Source: JAWKVD01 sp041398225
GTDB taxonomy: Bacteria > Pseudomonadota > Alphaproteobacteria > Caulobacterales > Hyphomonadaceae
NCBI GenBank assembly: GCA_041398225.1
Contig: JAWKVD010000004.1
Coordinates: 230,213 to 294,212, forward strand
Reading direction: 5' to 3'
Length of the DNA: 64,000 nt
Positions 1 to 8,596 of the stretch are shown here, in pieces (positions within the stretch are counted from its first letter, which is position 1; each line of letters opens with the position of its first letter). Below the pieces are notes generated by a model that had not been told where the DNA came from, searched no databases, and saw nothing but the letters and a program-made list of their open reading frames with translations. The position numbers and the translations under genes were made by a program.

Positions 1-1
1 C

Positions 2-949
2 GAGGCCGAATTCCTCGAACTCTTCCTCGAAGACCTCGAACTGCCGGATCTCGCCAAGCGCCAGGTGATGGGCCTTGAAGACCCGATCCCGCGCCGCGCG
101 GGGTTCCGTTCGTCCGGTCCGCCCTCGGCGCTGTCGATCAGCCGCACCATGCGCAACAGCCTGTCGCGACGTATCGCGCTCGGTCGTCCCTCGCCGGACG
201 AAGTCGCCGCGCTTGAGGCGAAGATCGCCGAACTCGAAGCGCGCGGAGAGGAGGGCGCCGAACTCGCCGCCGCGCGCGAGGAGCTGGCGCGCAAGCAGCG
301 CAAGCTCAAGCTCGTTCCCTTCATCGACCCGCTCGACGTGCGCTATCGCCGTTTCGAGCAGGTGCCGCAGCCGGTGGCGCGCGCGGTGATGTTCTGCCTG
401 ATGGACGTGTCCGGCTCGATGGACGAGCACATGAAGGATCTGGCGAAGCGCTTCTACAGCTTGCTCTACCTGTTCCTGAAGACGCGCTACAAGCGCGTCG
501 AGGTGGTGTTCATCCGGCACACGCACGAAGCTCGCGAGGTCGACGAGGAGACGTTCTTCTACAGCCGCGAGTCCGGCGGCACCGTGGTGTCGACGGCGCT
601 GGAGGAGATGGCCCGCATCGTTCAGGAACGCTATCCGTCCAATCAGTGGAACATCTACGCGGCGCAGGCGTCCGACGGCGACAACCTGCCGCTCGACAAC
701 TCCACCACGGTGGCGATGCTGCGCGAGATCATCCTGCCGATGTGCCAGTACTACGCCTATCTAGAAGTCGGGCATGACGAGACGCGCGGCGGGTCGCGCG
801 AGCCGACCTCGCTGTGGCGCGCCTACGAGCTTCTCGCCGGCGTCGACGAGCGGCTGGCGATGCGCCGGGTCGGGCATCGCCGCGACATCTATCCCGTGTT
901 CCGCGAGCTGTTCGAGCGGCGCGATACGGCAAGGGCGGGAGGAGGTTGA
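2..949 (+). CDS. DUF444 / YeaH-like von Willebrand A domain protein (5' truncated)
   Basis: The reading frame is open from base 2, so the gene starts outside the window; in-frame GTG/ATG at 65/68 are internal. The visible 315 residues hold an N-terminal helical, charged stretch and then a vWA-like domain whose metal-site motif DVSGSM lies near residue 135. This matches the DUF444 family (E. coli YeaH). In many proteobacteria yeaH sits between the serine kinase gene prkA (yeaG) and spoVR (ycgB), a set linked to stationary-phase and nutrient stress. SpoVR follows after 2 bases, so prkA is expected just upstream of the window. The family's biochemical role is not established. Confidence 0.9.
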   Translation, partial: EAEFLELFLEDLELPDLAKRQVMGLEDPIPRRAGFRSSGPPSALSISRTMRNSLSRRIALGRPSPDEVAALEAKIAELEARGEEGAELAAAREELARKQRKLKLVPFIDPLDVRYRRFEQVPQPVARAVMFCLMDVSGSMDEHMKDLAKRFYSLLYLFLKTRYKRVEVVFIRHTHEAREVDEETFFYSRESGGTVVSTALEEMARIVQERYPSNQWNIYAAQASDGDNLPLDNSTTVAMLREIILPMCQYYAYLEVGHDETRGGSREPTSLWRAYELLAGVDERLAMRRVGHRRDIYPVFRELFERRDTARAGGG

Positions 950-951
950 GC

Positions 952-2604
952 ATGGCGAAACGGCCGGTCTCCACATCGTCTCCACGGCGCGGCGCGGGCG
1001 GTCCGGCCAGGCGCGGTCCCGCCAAGCCGGGCGCGAGCCGACGCAAGGCGGCGCCGCGTTCGGACATCGCCGCCGTCGAAAGCGACGGTCTGCTGTTCTC
1101 GGGCGCGGACTGGACCTTCGGGACCATCAACGAAATCTTCGGCGCGGTTCAGGAGATCGGCCACGGCGAGATGGGGCTCGACACCTATCGCACGCAGATC
1201 GAGGTCATCACCTCCGAGCAGATGCTCGACGCCTATTCATCGGTCGGCATGCCGCTGTTCTACAAGCACTGGAGCTTCGGCAAGGACTTCGCGCGCAACG
1301 AGGCGATGTACCGAAAGGGCTATCAGGGCCTCGCCTATGAGATCGTCATCAACTCCGATCCGTGCGTCTGCTACATCATGGAGGAGAACTCCGCGACGAT
1401 GCAGACGCTGGTGCTGGCGCACGCGGCGATGGGGCACAACCACTTCTTCAAGAACAACTACGTCTTCAAGCAGTGGACCGACGCATCCGGCATCGCCGAC
1501 TACATGGCGTTCGCGAAAAGCTACATCGCGCGCTGCGAGGACCGCTACGGCGTCGAGGAGGTCGAGCGCGTCATCGACGCCGCCCACGCGCTGCAGAGCC
1601 ACGGCATCCACCGCTATCCCGGCAAGCGCTCGATGGATCTGCGCACCGAGGAGCGCCGGGAGAAGGAACGCCGGGCGCATGGCGAGGCGCTGTTCAACGA
1701 TCTCTGGCGCACCGTTCCGGTCAAGGCCGGCAAGACGAAGCGCAAGACCGACGAAGACCGGCGCCGGGCGCTGCTGAACCTGCCGGAAGAGAACCTTCTC
1801 TACTTCCTCGAGAAGACCGCGCCGCGCCTCGCGCCGTGGCAGCGCGAGGTCATCCGCATCATCCGCCTGATCGCGCAGTACTTCTATCCGCAGCGCCAGA
1901 CCAAGGTGATGAACGAGGGCTGCGCCTGCTTCACGCACTACCGCATCATGACGCGCCTGCACGAACAGGGGCGGATATCCGACGGTTCGTTCTTCGAATT
2001 CCTGCACTCGCACTCCAGCGTCATCATGCAGCCGGACTTCGACGACCGCCGCTATTCGGGCCTCAACCCCTATGCGGTCGGCTTCGCGATGATGCAGGAC
2101 ATCGAGCGCATTTGCACCGAACCCACCGACGAGGACCGGCAGTGGTTCCCGGATATTGCAGGCAATGGCGACACCTACGGCACGCTGAAAGACGTGTGGG
2201 CGAATTATCGCGACGAGAGCTTCGTCTCGCAGTTCATGTCGCCGCATCTGATCCGGAAAATGGGTCTGTTCCAGCTCGTGGACGACGAGGACGAGGAAGA
2301 CCTGATCGTCGCGGCGATCCATGACGAGCGCGGCTATCGCAATGTCCGCCGGGCGCTGGCGCGGCACTATGACGTCGCCCGGCGCGACCCGGACATCCAG
2401 ATCGTCGACGTCGATCTCGCGGGCGATCGCCGGCTCGAGCTGCGCCACAACGTCGTCGACGGCGTCATCCTCGAAGAGCGCGACGCCCAGCGCGTGCTGC
2501 AGCATCTCGCCGATCTCTGGGGCTATGAGGTCCGGATGATCGAGGCGGACGACGCGCATCACTATGGCGAATACAACGCCGAGCCGCGCCGAAGCTTCGG
2601 CTAG
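952..2604 (+). CDS. spoVR: SpoVR family protein (YcgB-like)
   Basis: A 550-residue cytosolic protein of the SpoVR/YcgB family. The open frame runs further upstream, but ATG 952 is chosen because it follows the DUF444 stop by 2 bases and has a GGAGG-type ribosome site at 938-945. The first 40 residues are a basic, low-complexity extension; the SpoVR domain starts near the segment DWTFGTINEIF and runs to the end. The family is named after a Bacillus subtilis spore-cortex gene, but in non-sporulating proteobacteria it travels with yeaG/yeaH and its activity is unknown. It is almost certainly co-transcribed with the gene before it. Confidence 0.92.
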   Translation: MAKRPVSTSSPRRGAGGPARRGPAKPGASRRKAAPRSDIAAVESDGLLFSGADWTFGTINEIFGAVQEIGHGEMGLDTYRTQIEVITSEQMLDAYSSVGMPLFYKHWSFGKDFARNEAMYRKGYQGLAYEIVINSDPCVCYIMEENSATMQTLVLAHAAMGHNHFFKNNYVFKQWTDASGIADYMAFAKSYIARCEDRYGVEEVERVIDAAHALQSHGIHRYPGKRSMDLRTEERREKERRAHGEALFNDLWRTVPVKAGKTKRKTDEDRRRALLNLPEENLLYFLEKTAPRLAPWQREVIRIIRLIAQYFYPQRQTKVMNEGCACFTHYRIMTRLHEQGRISDGSFFEFLHSHSSVIMQPDFDDRRYSGLNPYAVGFAMMQDIERICTEPTDEDRQWFPDIAGNGDTYGTLKDVWANYRDESFVSQFMSPHLIRKMGLFQLVDDEDEEDLIVAAIHDERGYRNVRRALARHYDVARRDPDIQIVDVDLAGDRRLELRHNVVDGVILEERDAQRVLQHLADLWGYEVRMIEADDAHHYGEYNAEPRRSFG

Positions 2605-2768
2605 CGCGACATTCCAGCGCGAATCGCCGCTCGCTGGCCTCGCCGTCGAGGCGAGATCGTTTCACGCCGCGTTGTCTTCCCAAGCCGCACGAACCCGTCG
2701 TAGTGTCCCCGCAAATAAACAAGACGCCCTGCGCGGTTGGACAGGGCCAGCGAACAGGGGAGGGCGAC

Positions 2769-5495
2769 GTGGCCGGACGGCTCGTTAACTGGATTCTTGC
2801 TGCAATTGCGATCATCGCCGGCATCGTGCTGGTGACGCTTGGGCTTCCGAAAGAGGAGGCCGGCAACGCCTATATGGTTCTCGGCGGGGTCGCGCTTGCG
2901 GTCGCCGGGATCATGCTGGCGGCGAGCGGCTTGCTCGGCGCCAAGGGCGCCAACTGGGTCGCCGCGGCGATCATGATCATCGCGGGGCTCAGCCTCGTAT
3001 TGCCGGGCTTCCAGCTCCTCTCGCTTGGCGGCAGCTGGTATTACGTACTCGCCGGCGCGGCGATCATCGCCAGCGGCGTGCTGCTCGCGATCTCCAATCC
3101 GTGGGGGCCGAAAGTCTACGCCGTCATGCTGGCGATCACCGTGCCGTGGGCGCTGTGGGAATCCGGTCTCGATCTTCTCGCGCTTCTGCCGCGTCTCGCC
3201 GCTTTCATGGTGGCGGGTCTGTGGTTCCTCACGCCGTGGCACGCCGCGGCGATGCGGCGCGACAGCGACGAACGCGGCCGCTCGGGCGCGACATGGGTCG
3301 GCGGCGCCATGGCGCTCGGCCTCGTGGCGCTTCTGGTCGCCTCGTTCCAGGGCTACAGCGTTCAGGAAGGCACCCGCAACGAAGTGGCCGCCAGCGCAAC
3401 GCCGGTGACCGACTGGCAGAATTACGGCAACTCGCCGGGCGGCCAGCGCTTCGCCCAGGTCGATCAGATCAACACCGGCACGGTGAAGGAGCTGAAAGAG
3501 GTCTGGCGCTTCCGCACGGGCGTTCCCTACGACTTCAAGAACACGCCGCTGCAGGTGGGCGATCTGCTCTATGTCTGCACCGCCGGCAGCCAGGTCATCG
3601 CGCTCGATGCGACCAGCGGTGAGGAGCAATGGCGCTTCAACCCGCAGACCAAGGTCCCCGGCGCCAAGGACGGCGATCTGTCCGCCGCCAGCACGTTCGC
3701 GCGCACCTGCCGCAGCATCGGCTACTACGTCGCCCCGCCAGACTATGAGGGCGAGTGCAAGCAGCGCATCCTGATCGGCACCACCGACGGTCGCCTCACG
3801 GCGATCGACGCCAAGGCCGGCCGTCTGTGCCGCAGCTTCGGCTTCGACGGTTATGTGAACCTGCAGTCCGGCCTCGGCCGCAGCCCGCTGGGCAATTACA
3901 TGAACACGTCGGGTCCCTTGATCGCGGGCAATGTCGCGGTCGTGGGCGGATGGGTCACCGACAACCAGGAACTCGATAACCCCTCGGGCGTGGTCCGCGC
4001 CTACGACACGCTGACGGGCGACTTCGCCTGGGCGTGGGACATGGGCAAGCCGGACTATCATGGTCTGCCCGACGAGGGCGGGGAGTACACGCGCGGCACG
4101 CCGAACGTGTGGTCGCTGATGAGCTACGATCCCGAGCTCAACCTGATCTACGCGCCGACGGGCAACGCTTCGCCGGACTATTTCGGCGGCCTGCGCCGGG
4201 AGTTCGACGAGAAGTACTCGGCCTCGACGGTCGCCATCGACGCGGCCACCGGCGAACTGCGCTGGGTCTACCAGAACACCCACCACGACATCTGGGACTA
4301 TGACGCGCCTTCGCAGCCGGTGCTGGTCGACATCACCAAGGACGGTCAGCGCATTCCCGCCGTGGCTCAGCCCACCAAGCGCGGCGAGATCTTCCTGATG
4401 GACCGCCGGACCGGCAAGCCGATCTGGCCCGCCACGACCTGTTCGGACGGCGCCGCGGCGACGCCGGAAGGCGAATGCGCGGTTCCGCAGGGCACGGTGG
4501 AGGGCGATTACGTCACCGCCACGCAGCCCTTCTCGGGCCTTCCCACCTTCCGCCCGGACCGCTGGGAGAAGGACATGTGGGGCCTCACCCCGTTCGACCA
4601 GCTTCACTGCCGGATCGAATACAAGAAGATGCGCTATGAGGGTCACTTCACGCCTCCGATGGCGGGAAGCGGCGGCGGCGGCTTCGGCGGCGAAACCTCC
4701 GGCGGATCGTTCCAGTATCCGGGCAACGCCGGCGGCTTCAACTGGCCCAGCGTGTCGGTCGACGCCGACAACGGCCTGCTGATCGCCCAGCCCATGCTGA
4801 TGGGCAACCGCATCTTCATGATCTCGGAGAACGACCGCAACGCGATGATCGCCGAGCGGATGCGTGCGGCCGCGATCGCGCGCGGCGAGACGCCGCCGCC
4901 CGTGGACGAGCACGCCGCCGGCCAGCAGCCGCAACGCGAGGCCGCCGCGGCCTCGACGGGGCAGGGTCCGCTGGCCGCCGACGTCAAGCGGTACGGCATG
5001 ACCTCGCCGTTCATGTCGACGTGGAAGATCCCGTTCACCGGAATCGCCACCGACATGCCGTGCTTCGAGCCGCCCTATGGTCGCCTCGCGGTGATCGACC
5101 TCAACACCAACAAGCTGCTTTGGAGCCGCGCGATCGGCAACGCGACGCAGATGGGGCCGTTCGGTCAGGGTCTGCCCATGGTCACCGCCAATATCGGCAC
5201 GCCGATCTATGGCGGCACGACCACGACGCGCGGCGGGCTGATCTTCCAGGTCGGCACGATGGACTCGCTGGTGCGCGCCATCGACGTGCGCACGGGCAAG
5301 GTTCTGTGGTCGGCGAAGCTGCCGGGCACGTCCAACTCGACGCCCGTCACCTACATCGCCGAGAAGGACGGCCGCCAGTATCTGGTGGTGTGCGTGCCCA
5401 ATCCGGGCTTCGTGTACCCGCGTGACGGGGCGAGCAAGCCCAGCGACGATCAGGGCGGCTATGTCATCGCCTATGCGCTGCCGTCCGCCGGCTAG
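2769..5495 (+). CDS. membrane-bound PQQ-dependent dehydrogenase (glucose/quinate/shikimate type)
   Basis: A 908-residue quinoprotein dehydrogenase expected to oxidise a sugar or polyol in the periplasm and pass electrons to ubiquinone. GTG 2769 is chosen: it follows AGGGGAGGG at 2756-2764 and the first helix begins at once. About seven hydrophobic helices fill residues 5-200, where the E. coli glucose dehydrogenase family usually has five; the first two look like an extra hairpin. The beta-propeller domain begins near DWQNYGNSPGGQRF, with a typical PQQ-site stretch RGTPNVWS and the catalytic-Asp region HHDIWDYDAPSQP. A Gly-rich and a Glu/Ala-rich insert lie around residues 635-735. The true substrate cannot be told from sequence. 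No pqq genes are in view. Confidence 0.9.
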   Translation: MAGRLVNWILAAIAIIAGIVLVTLGLPKEEAGNAYMVLGGVALAVAGIMLAASGLLGAKGANWVAAAIMIIAGLSLVLPGFQLLSLGGSWYYVLAGAAIIASGVLLAISNPWGPKVYAVMLAITVPWALWESGLDLLALLPRLAAFMVAGLWFLTPWHAAAMRRDSDERGRSGATWVGGAMALGLVALLVASFQGYSVQEGTRNEVAASATPVTDWQNYGNSPGGQRFAQVDQINTGTVKELKEVWRFRTGVPYDFKNTPLQVGDLLYVCTAGSQVIALDATSGEEQWRFNPQTKVPGAKDGDLSAASTFARTCRSIGYYVAPPDYEGECKQRILIGTTDGRLTAIDAKAGRLCRSFGFDGYVNLQSGLGRSPLGNYMNTSGPLIAGNVAVVGGWVTDNQELDNPSGVVRAYDTLTGDFAWAWDMGKPDYHGLPDEGGEYTRGTPNVWSLMSYDPELNLIYAPTGNASPDYFGGLRREFDEKYSASTVAIDAATGELRWVYQNTHHDIWDYDAPSQPVLVDITKDGQRIPAVAQPTKRGEIFLMDRRTGKPIWPATTCSDGAAATPEGECAVPQGTVEGDYVTATQPFSGLPTFRPDRWEKDMWGLTPFDQLHCRIEYKKMRYEGHFTPPMAGSGGGGFGGETSGGSFQYPGNAGGFNWPSVSVDADNGLLIAQPMLMGNRIFMISENDRNAMIAERMRAAAIARGETPPPVDEHAAGQQPQREAAAASTGQGPLAADVKRYGMTSPFMSTWKIPFTGIATDMPCFEPPYGRLAVIDLNTNKLLWSRAIGNATQMGPFGQGLPMVTANIGTPIYGGTTTTRGGLIFQVGTMDSLVRAIDVRTGKVLWSAKLPGTSNSTPVTYIAEKDGRQYLVVCVPNPGFVYPRDGASKPSDDQGGYVIAYALPSAG

Positions 5496-5518
5496 CGCAT
5501 AGCGCACCTCTGAAACGG

Positions 5519-5558
5519 AAAGGGCCCGGAAGCGACGCTTCCGGGCCCTTTTCAATTT
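5519..5558 (+). terminator. rho-independent terminator after the PQQ dehydrogenase
   Basis: A perfect 16-bp stem (arms 5519-5534 and 5536-5551) brackets a tiny loop and is followed by a T-rich tail. It lies 24 bases after the dehydrogenase stop and between convergent genes. The stem begins with AAA and ends with TTT, so it could also serve rpmG from the other strand. Confidence 0.9.
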
Positions 5559-5624
5559 CGTCTTCGACGATCGGTGTTGGGCGCGATCAGGGTCAGGCCG
5601 GGCCTGAACCGGGCAGGCCGAAGC

Positions 5625-5792
5625 CTACTTGATCTTGCCTTCCTTGAACTCGACGTGCTTGCGCGCGATCGGATCGTATTTCTTGAACACGAGCTTCTCG
5701 GTCTTGGTGCGCGGGTTCTTCTTGGTCACATAGAAGAAGCCGGTGTCGGCCGTGGAGTTCAGGCGAATCTTGATGGTGGTGGGCTTGGCCAT
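5625..5792 (-). CDS. rpmG: 50S ribosomal protein L33
   Basis: A 55-residue basic protein starting MAKPTTIKIRLNST and ending EFKEGKIK, which is the standard alphaproteobacterial L33 (large-subunit protein near the E site). It has no zinc-binding CxxC pairs, so it is the cysteine-free form that works without zinc. ATG is at 5792. In many relatives rpmG lies next to rnr and a Nudix gene. Here those are about 6.8 kb away, with an accessory region between. Confidence 0.96.
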   Translation of the reverse strand: MAKPTTIKIRLNSTADTGFFYVTKKNPRTKTEKLVFKKYDPIARKHVEFKEGKIK

Positions 5793-5833
5793 GGCGGTCG
5801 TCCCGAAGCGGGGGTGAAATCTCGAAAGCGCGC

Positions 5834-5862
5834 TTAAACACGATCGGGGGGCGCCAAGTCAA
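5834..5862 (-). promoter_or_regulatory. sigma70-type promoter of rpmG
   Basis: On the minus strand a TTGACT -35 box (5857-5862) and a GTTTAA -10 box (5834-5839) are separated by 17 bases. They lie 42 bases upstream of the rpmG ATG. Found by eye; no start-site data. Confidence 0.55.
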
Positions 5863-5877
5863 GGGCGCGGCGCGTTC

Positions 5878-5906
5878 TTGCCGTAACTTCCTGACGAATC
5901 TAGCAT
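5878..5906 (+). promoter_or_regulatory. possible promoter of the SDR-DoxX gene
   Basis: TTGCCG (5878-5883) and TAGCAT (5901-5906) are spaced 17 bases apart and end 22 bases before the ATG at 5929. The boxes are diverged from consensus, so this is tentative. Confidence 0.4.
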
Positions 5907-5928
5907 ATTTCGCGAAGGGGCGGATTGG

Positions 5929-7224
5929 ATGCGGGTTCTCGTCATCGGCGGATACGGTCTGATCGGGGCCGCGGTCGTGCAGGCGCTGTGCGCCGCCGGC
6001 CGCGAGGTCACCGGCTTTGGCCGCAACCCCGACCATGGCCGCCGCATCGCGCCGCAGGCCGGCTGGGTGGGCGGCGATCTCGCCCGCTTCCGCTCCGCCG
6101 CCGACTGGGCGCCGGTCGTGGCCGGGTTCGACGCCGTGGTGAACGCCTCCGGCGCGCTGCAGGACGGCGCCCGCGACGACCTCCGGGCGGTGCAGACCCG
6201 CGCCATCGCCGCGCTGGTCGCCGCCTGCGAGACGGCGGGGGTCTCCCGCTTCGTGCAGATTTCCGCGCCGGGCGCTGAAGCAGACGCCGACACCGCCTTC
6301 CTGCGCACCAAGGCCGCCGCCGACGAAGCCCTGCGCGCCTCGTCCCTGTCGTGGACCATCCTCAAGCCCGGCCTCGTGGTCGGGCCGGGCGCCTATGGCG
6401 GCACGGCGCTGCTGCGGATGCTGGCGGCGTTCCCGGCGATCCAGCCGCTCACGCTGGCCGAGGCGAACGTGCAGACGGTCGCTCTGGAGGATGTCGCGCG
6501 CGCCGTGTGCGCCTGTCTGGCCGACGAGATCCCGCCGCGCGCCGATTATGGTCTGGTCGAGCCCTCCGTGCGCAGCCTCGAAGAGATCACGCTGGCGGTT
6601 CGGCGCTGGGCGGGTTGGCCGCGTCCGCGCGCCGTGTGGCGGCTGCCGGGGTGGGCCGGCGCGGCCGTCGCCCGGCTCGCCGATCTCGCCGGCTGGCTTG
6701 GCTGGCGTTCGCCGCTGCGCACCACGGCGCTGCGCTCGCTGCGGGCGGGCGTCACCGGCGACGACGCCGCGTGGCGCCAGGCGGGCGGCTTTCCGCTCAA
6801 GACGCTGGAACAGACGCTGGCCGCCATGCCCTCAACCCTGCAGGAGCGGATCTATGGCCGCGCCGCGCTGGTGTTTCCGCTGCTGGTGCTCACCCTGTCC
6901 GCGTTCTGGATCGCCAGCGGCGTGATCGGCCTTGTCCGTCTCGACGCGGCCGCGGACGTTCTGGACGGCGCGATCGAGCCGGGCGCGGCGCGCGCGCTCG
7001 CCCTCGGCGGCGGCGTTATCGACATCGCCATCGGCGCGGCGCTGCTGTGGCGCAGGTGGACGCGCGGCGCGGCGTGGGGCGCGGTGCTGGTCTCTTTGGG
7101 TTACCTTGTTGCGGGCACGTGGATCACGCCGCATCTGTGGGCCGATCCGCTGGGGCCTCTGGTGAAGATCTTCCCCGCGATGGCGCTCGCGCTTGCGGTC
7201 GCCGCCCTCAACGAGGAACGATGA
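5929..7224 (+). CDS. SDR-type NAD(P)-binding oxidoreductase fused to a DoxX-like membrane domain
   Basis: A 431-residue two-part protein. The N-terminal 290 residues are an atypical short-chain dehydrogenase/NDUFA9-like Rossmann domain with the nucleotide loop GGYGLIG at residues 7-13. The C-terminal 125 residues hold about four hydrophobic helices of the DoxX-like type. Such fusions are known in proteobacteria, but substrate and role are not; members are often annotated as nucleoside-sugar epimerases. A DUF2269 membrane protein follows 27 bases later, a pairing that suggests a joint membrane-associated redox function. ATG 5929 is the natural start, directly before the Rossmann strand. Confidence 0.85.
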   Translation: MRVLVIGGYGLIGAAVVQALCAAGREVTGFGRNPDHGRRIAPQAGWVGGDLARFRSAADWAPVVAGFDAVVNASGALQDGARDDLRAVQTRAIAALVAACETAGVSRFVQISAPGAEADADTAFLRTKAAADEALRASSLSWTILKPGLVVGPGAYGGTALLRMLAAFPAIQPLTLAEANVQTVALEDVARAVCACLADEIPPRADYGLVEPSVRSLEEITLAVRRWAGWPRPRAVWRLPGWAGAAVARLADLAGWLGWRSPLRTTALRSLRAGVTGDDAAWRQAGGFPLKTLEQTLAAMPSTLQERIYGRAALVFPLLVLTLSAFWIASGVIGLVRLDAAADVLDGAIEPGAARALALGGGVIDIAIGAALLWRRWTRGAAWGAVLVSLGYLVAGTWITPHLWADPLGPLVKIFPAMALALAVAALNEER

Positions 7225-7251
7225 GCCAGCCAGCATGAGCGGGGACGATTG

Positions 7252-7722
7252 ATGGAGTGGGCGTATCTTCTTCGCTGGGCGCATATCATCGGCGCGTGCG
7301 TCCTGCTTGGCACGGGCGCGGGCATCGCCTTCTTCATGGTCATGGCGCAGCGCACGAAGGATGCGCGTCTCATCGCGCACGTCGCCGACACGGTGGTGAT
7401 CGCGGACTGGCTGTTCACCGCCTCCGCCGTCGTGGTGCAACCGATCACCGGCGCGCTTCTGGCGACGGCCATCGGCTGGCCGCTCACCGAGCCGTGGATT
7501 CTCGTTTCGCTGGGCCTTTATGTCTTCACCGGCGCGTGGTGGCTGCCGGTGGTGTGGATCCAGCACAAGCTGCGCGATCTCGCGCGCGAGGCGGCGGCGG
7601 GCGACGGCGTTCTGCCCGAGCGCTATCACCGGCTTTATCGCTGGTGGTTCATCTCCGGCTTTCCCGCTTTCGCGGCTGTTCTCGCGATTCTCTGGCTGAT
7701 GGTCGAGCGGCCGTCCTTCTAG
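7252..7722 (+). CDS. DUF2269 family integral membrane protein
   Basis: A 156-residue protein with four hydrophobic segments and conserved His/Arg near the first (YLLRWAHIIGACVLLGTG) and Trp-rich later helices. This fits DUF2269, a small membrane family whose function is unknown. ATG 7252 is preferred over the in-frame TTG just before it. It sits 27 bases after the SDR-DoxX gene on the same strand and is probably co-transcribed with it. Confidence 0.8.
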   Translation: MEWAYLLRWAHIIGACVLLGTGAGIAFFMVMAQRTKDARLIAHVADTVVIADWLFTASAVVVQPITGALLATAIGWPLTEPWILVSLGLYVFTGAWWLPVVWIQHKLRDLAREAAAGDGVLPERYHRLYRWWFISGFPAFAAVLAILWLMVERPSF

Positions 7723-7784
7723 ACGCGACTTGCACGCAACCGCCGCCGCTGCGCTTTACACGGGCGGATCGCTCCCCTAAGAGA

Positions 7785-7935
7785 CCCCTGTTTTCGGGGA
7801 GTAGCCGTTCGCGACCCCAGCGAAGTCTGCGTCAACACACTTGATCCTCCGGGATCATGGCGCAGTCGACGGAGCGCAGCTCCGGATTGGCGAGACCGAC
7901 GACGCAGACCCTCGGCATGGGCCGCGGGGGTCATG
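7785..7935 (+). promoter_or_regulatory. yybP-ykoY manganese riboswitch
   Basis: The 5' hallmark GGGGAGTAGCC is at 7796-7806, the internal GCGTCAACACACTTG is at 7830-7844, and the 3' hallmark GCGAGACC is at 7890-7897. Together these are the conserved parts of the yybP-ykoY aptamer, which binds Mn2+ through two packed loops. It lies directly upstream of an UPF0016 gene, a known target of this riboswitch. GGGGG at 7926-7930 could pair with CCCCC at 7956-7960 near the start codon, which may form the expression switch. Ends are approximate. Confidence 0.88.
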
Positions 7936-7970
7936 TGTCGTCGTGTCAGCAACGGCCCCCGGACAGTCTC

Positions 7971-8543
7971 ATGCTTGAAGCCTTCGGCGTCTCGACCGGA
8001 ATCGTCGCCATCGCCGAGATCGGCGACAAAACCCAGCTTCTCGCCATCGTGCTGGCGGCGAAGTTCCGCAAGCCGGTTCCGATCATACTGGGCATTCTGG
8101 CCGCGACGCTTCTCAACCATGCGATGGCGGCGACGCTGGGCTATTTCATCGCCAGCTTCCTGTCGGGGTCGACCTTCCAGCTTGTGGTCGGCGCGGCCTT
8201 CATCGTCATGGCCGGCTGGGCGCTCATTCCCGACAAGGAGGACGATGGCGCGGCCAACGCCACGCATGGCGGCGTGTTCCTCACCACGCTGATCGCCTTC
8301 TTCCTGGTCGAGATCGGCGACAAGACACAGATCGCGACATCGCTGCTGGCGGCGCGTTTCGACAATATCGCGGTGGTCACCGCCGGCACCACGCTGGGCA
8401 TGATGCTGGCCAATGTTCCGGCCGTACTGCTTGGCGAGCGGGTCACGCGCATCGTGCCGCTCAACTATGTGCGCATCGGCGCGGCCGTGCTGTTCGCCCT
8501 CATCGGGGTGTGGGTGGTGCTCTCCGCGCTTCAGATCGTCTGA
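7971..8543 (+). CDS. UPF0016 / TMEM165-GDT1 family manganese exporter
   Basis: A 190-residue, six-helix membrane protein with two inverted halves, each carrying the family signature E-x-G-D-K-T (residues 16-21 and 114-119). Family members move Mn2+ or Ca2+; bacterial ones (MneA-type) export Mn2+ and protect against manganese stress. The frame is open upstream to 7857, but that part overlaps the riboswitch, so ATG 7971, just before MLEAFGVSTG, is the start. Control by the manganese riboswitch at 7785-7935 supports a Mn2+ efflux role. Confidence 0.92.
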   Translation: MLEAFGVSTGIVAIAEIGDKTQLLAIVLAAKFRKPVPIILGILAATLLNHAMAATLGYFIASFLSGSTFQLVVGAAFIVMAGWALIPDKEDDGAANATHGGVFLTTLIAFFLVEIGDKTQIATSLLAARFDNIAVVTAGTTLGMMLANVPAVLLGERVTRIVPLNYVRIGAAVLFALIGVWVVLSALQIV

Positions 8544-8580
8544 GGCGCGGCCGGCCCCATTGACCGGACCACATAATTCT

Positions 8581-8596
8581 ATATTTCACGAAATAT
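8581..8596. promoter_or_regulatory. palindromic operator overlapping the arsR start
   Basis: A perfect inverted repeat with 7-bp arms (8581-8587 and 8590-8596) and a 2-base spacer, in an otherwise G+C-rich region. It covers the first two bases of the arsR start codon. Position and A+T-rich make-up fit an ArsR operator for autorepression; a possible -35 box TTGACC lies at 8559-8564. Confidence 0.6.

Noticed and set aside
2601..5555. A 984-codon minus-strand frame opposite the PQQ dehydrogenase
   Set aside because: It is a shadow frame: the composition is Arg/Ala/His-rich, no family is recognised, and the other strand encodes a clear quinoprotein.
7857..7970. Upstream extension of the UPF0016 gene to ATG 7857
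   Set aside because: It would translate through the riboswitch; the family N-terminus starts at 7971.
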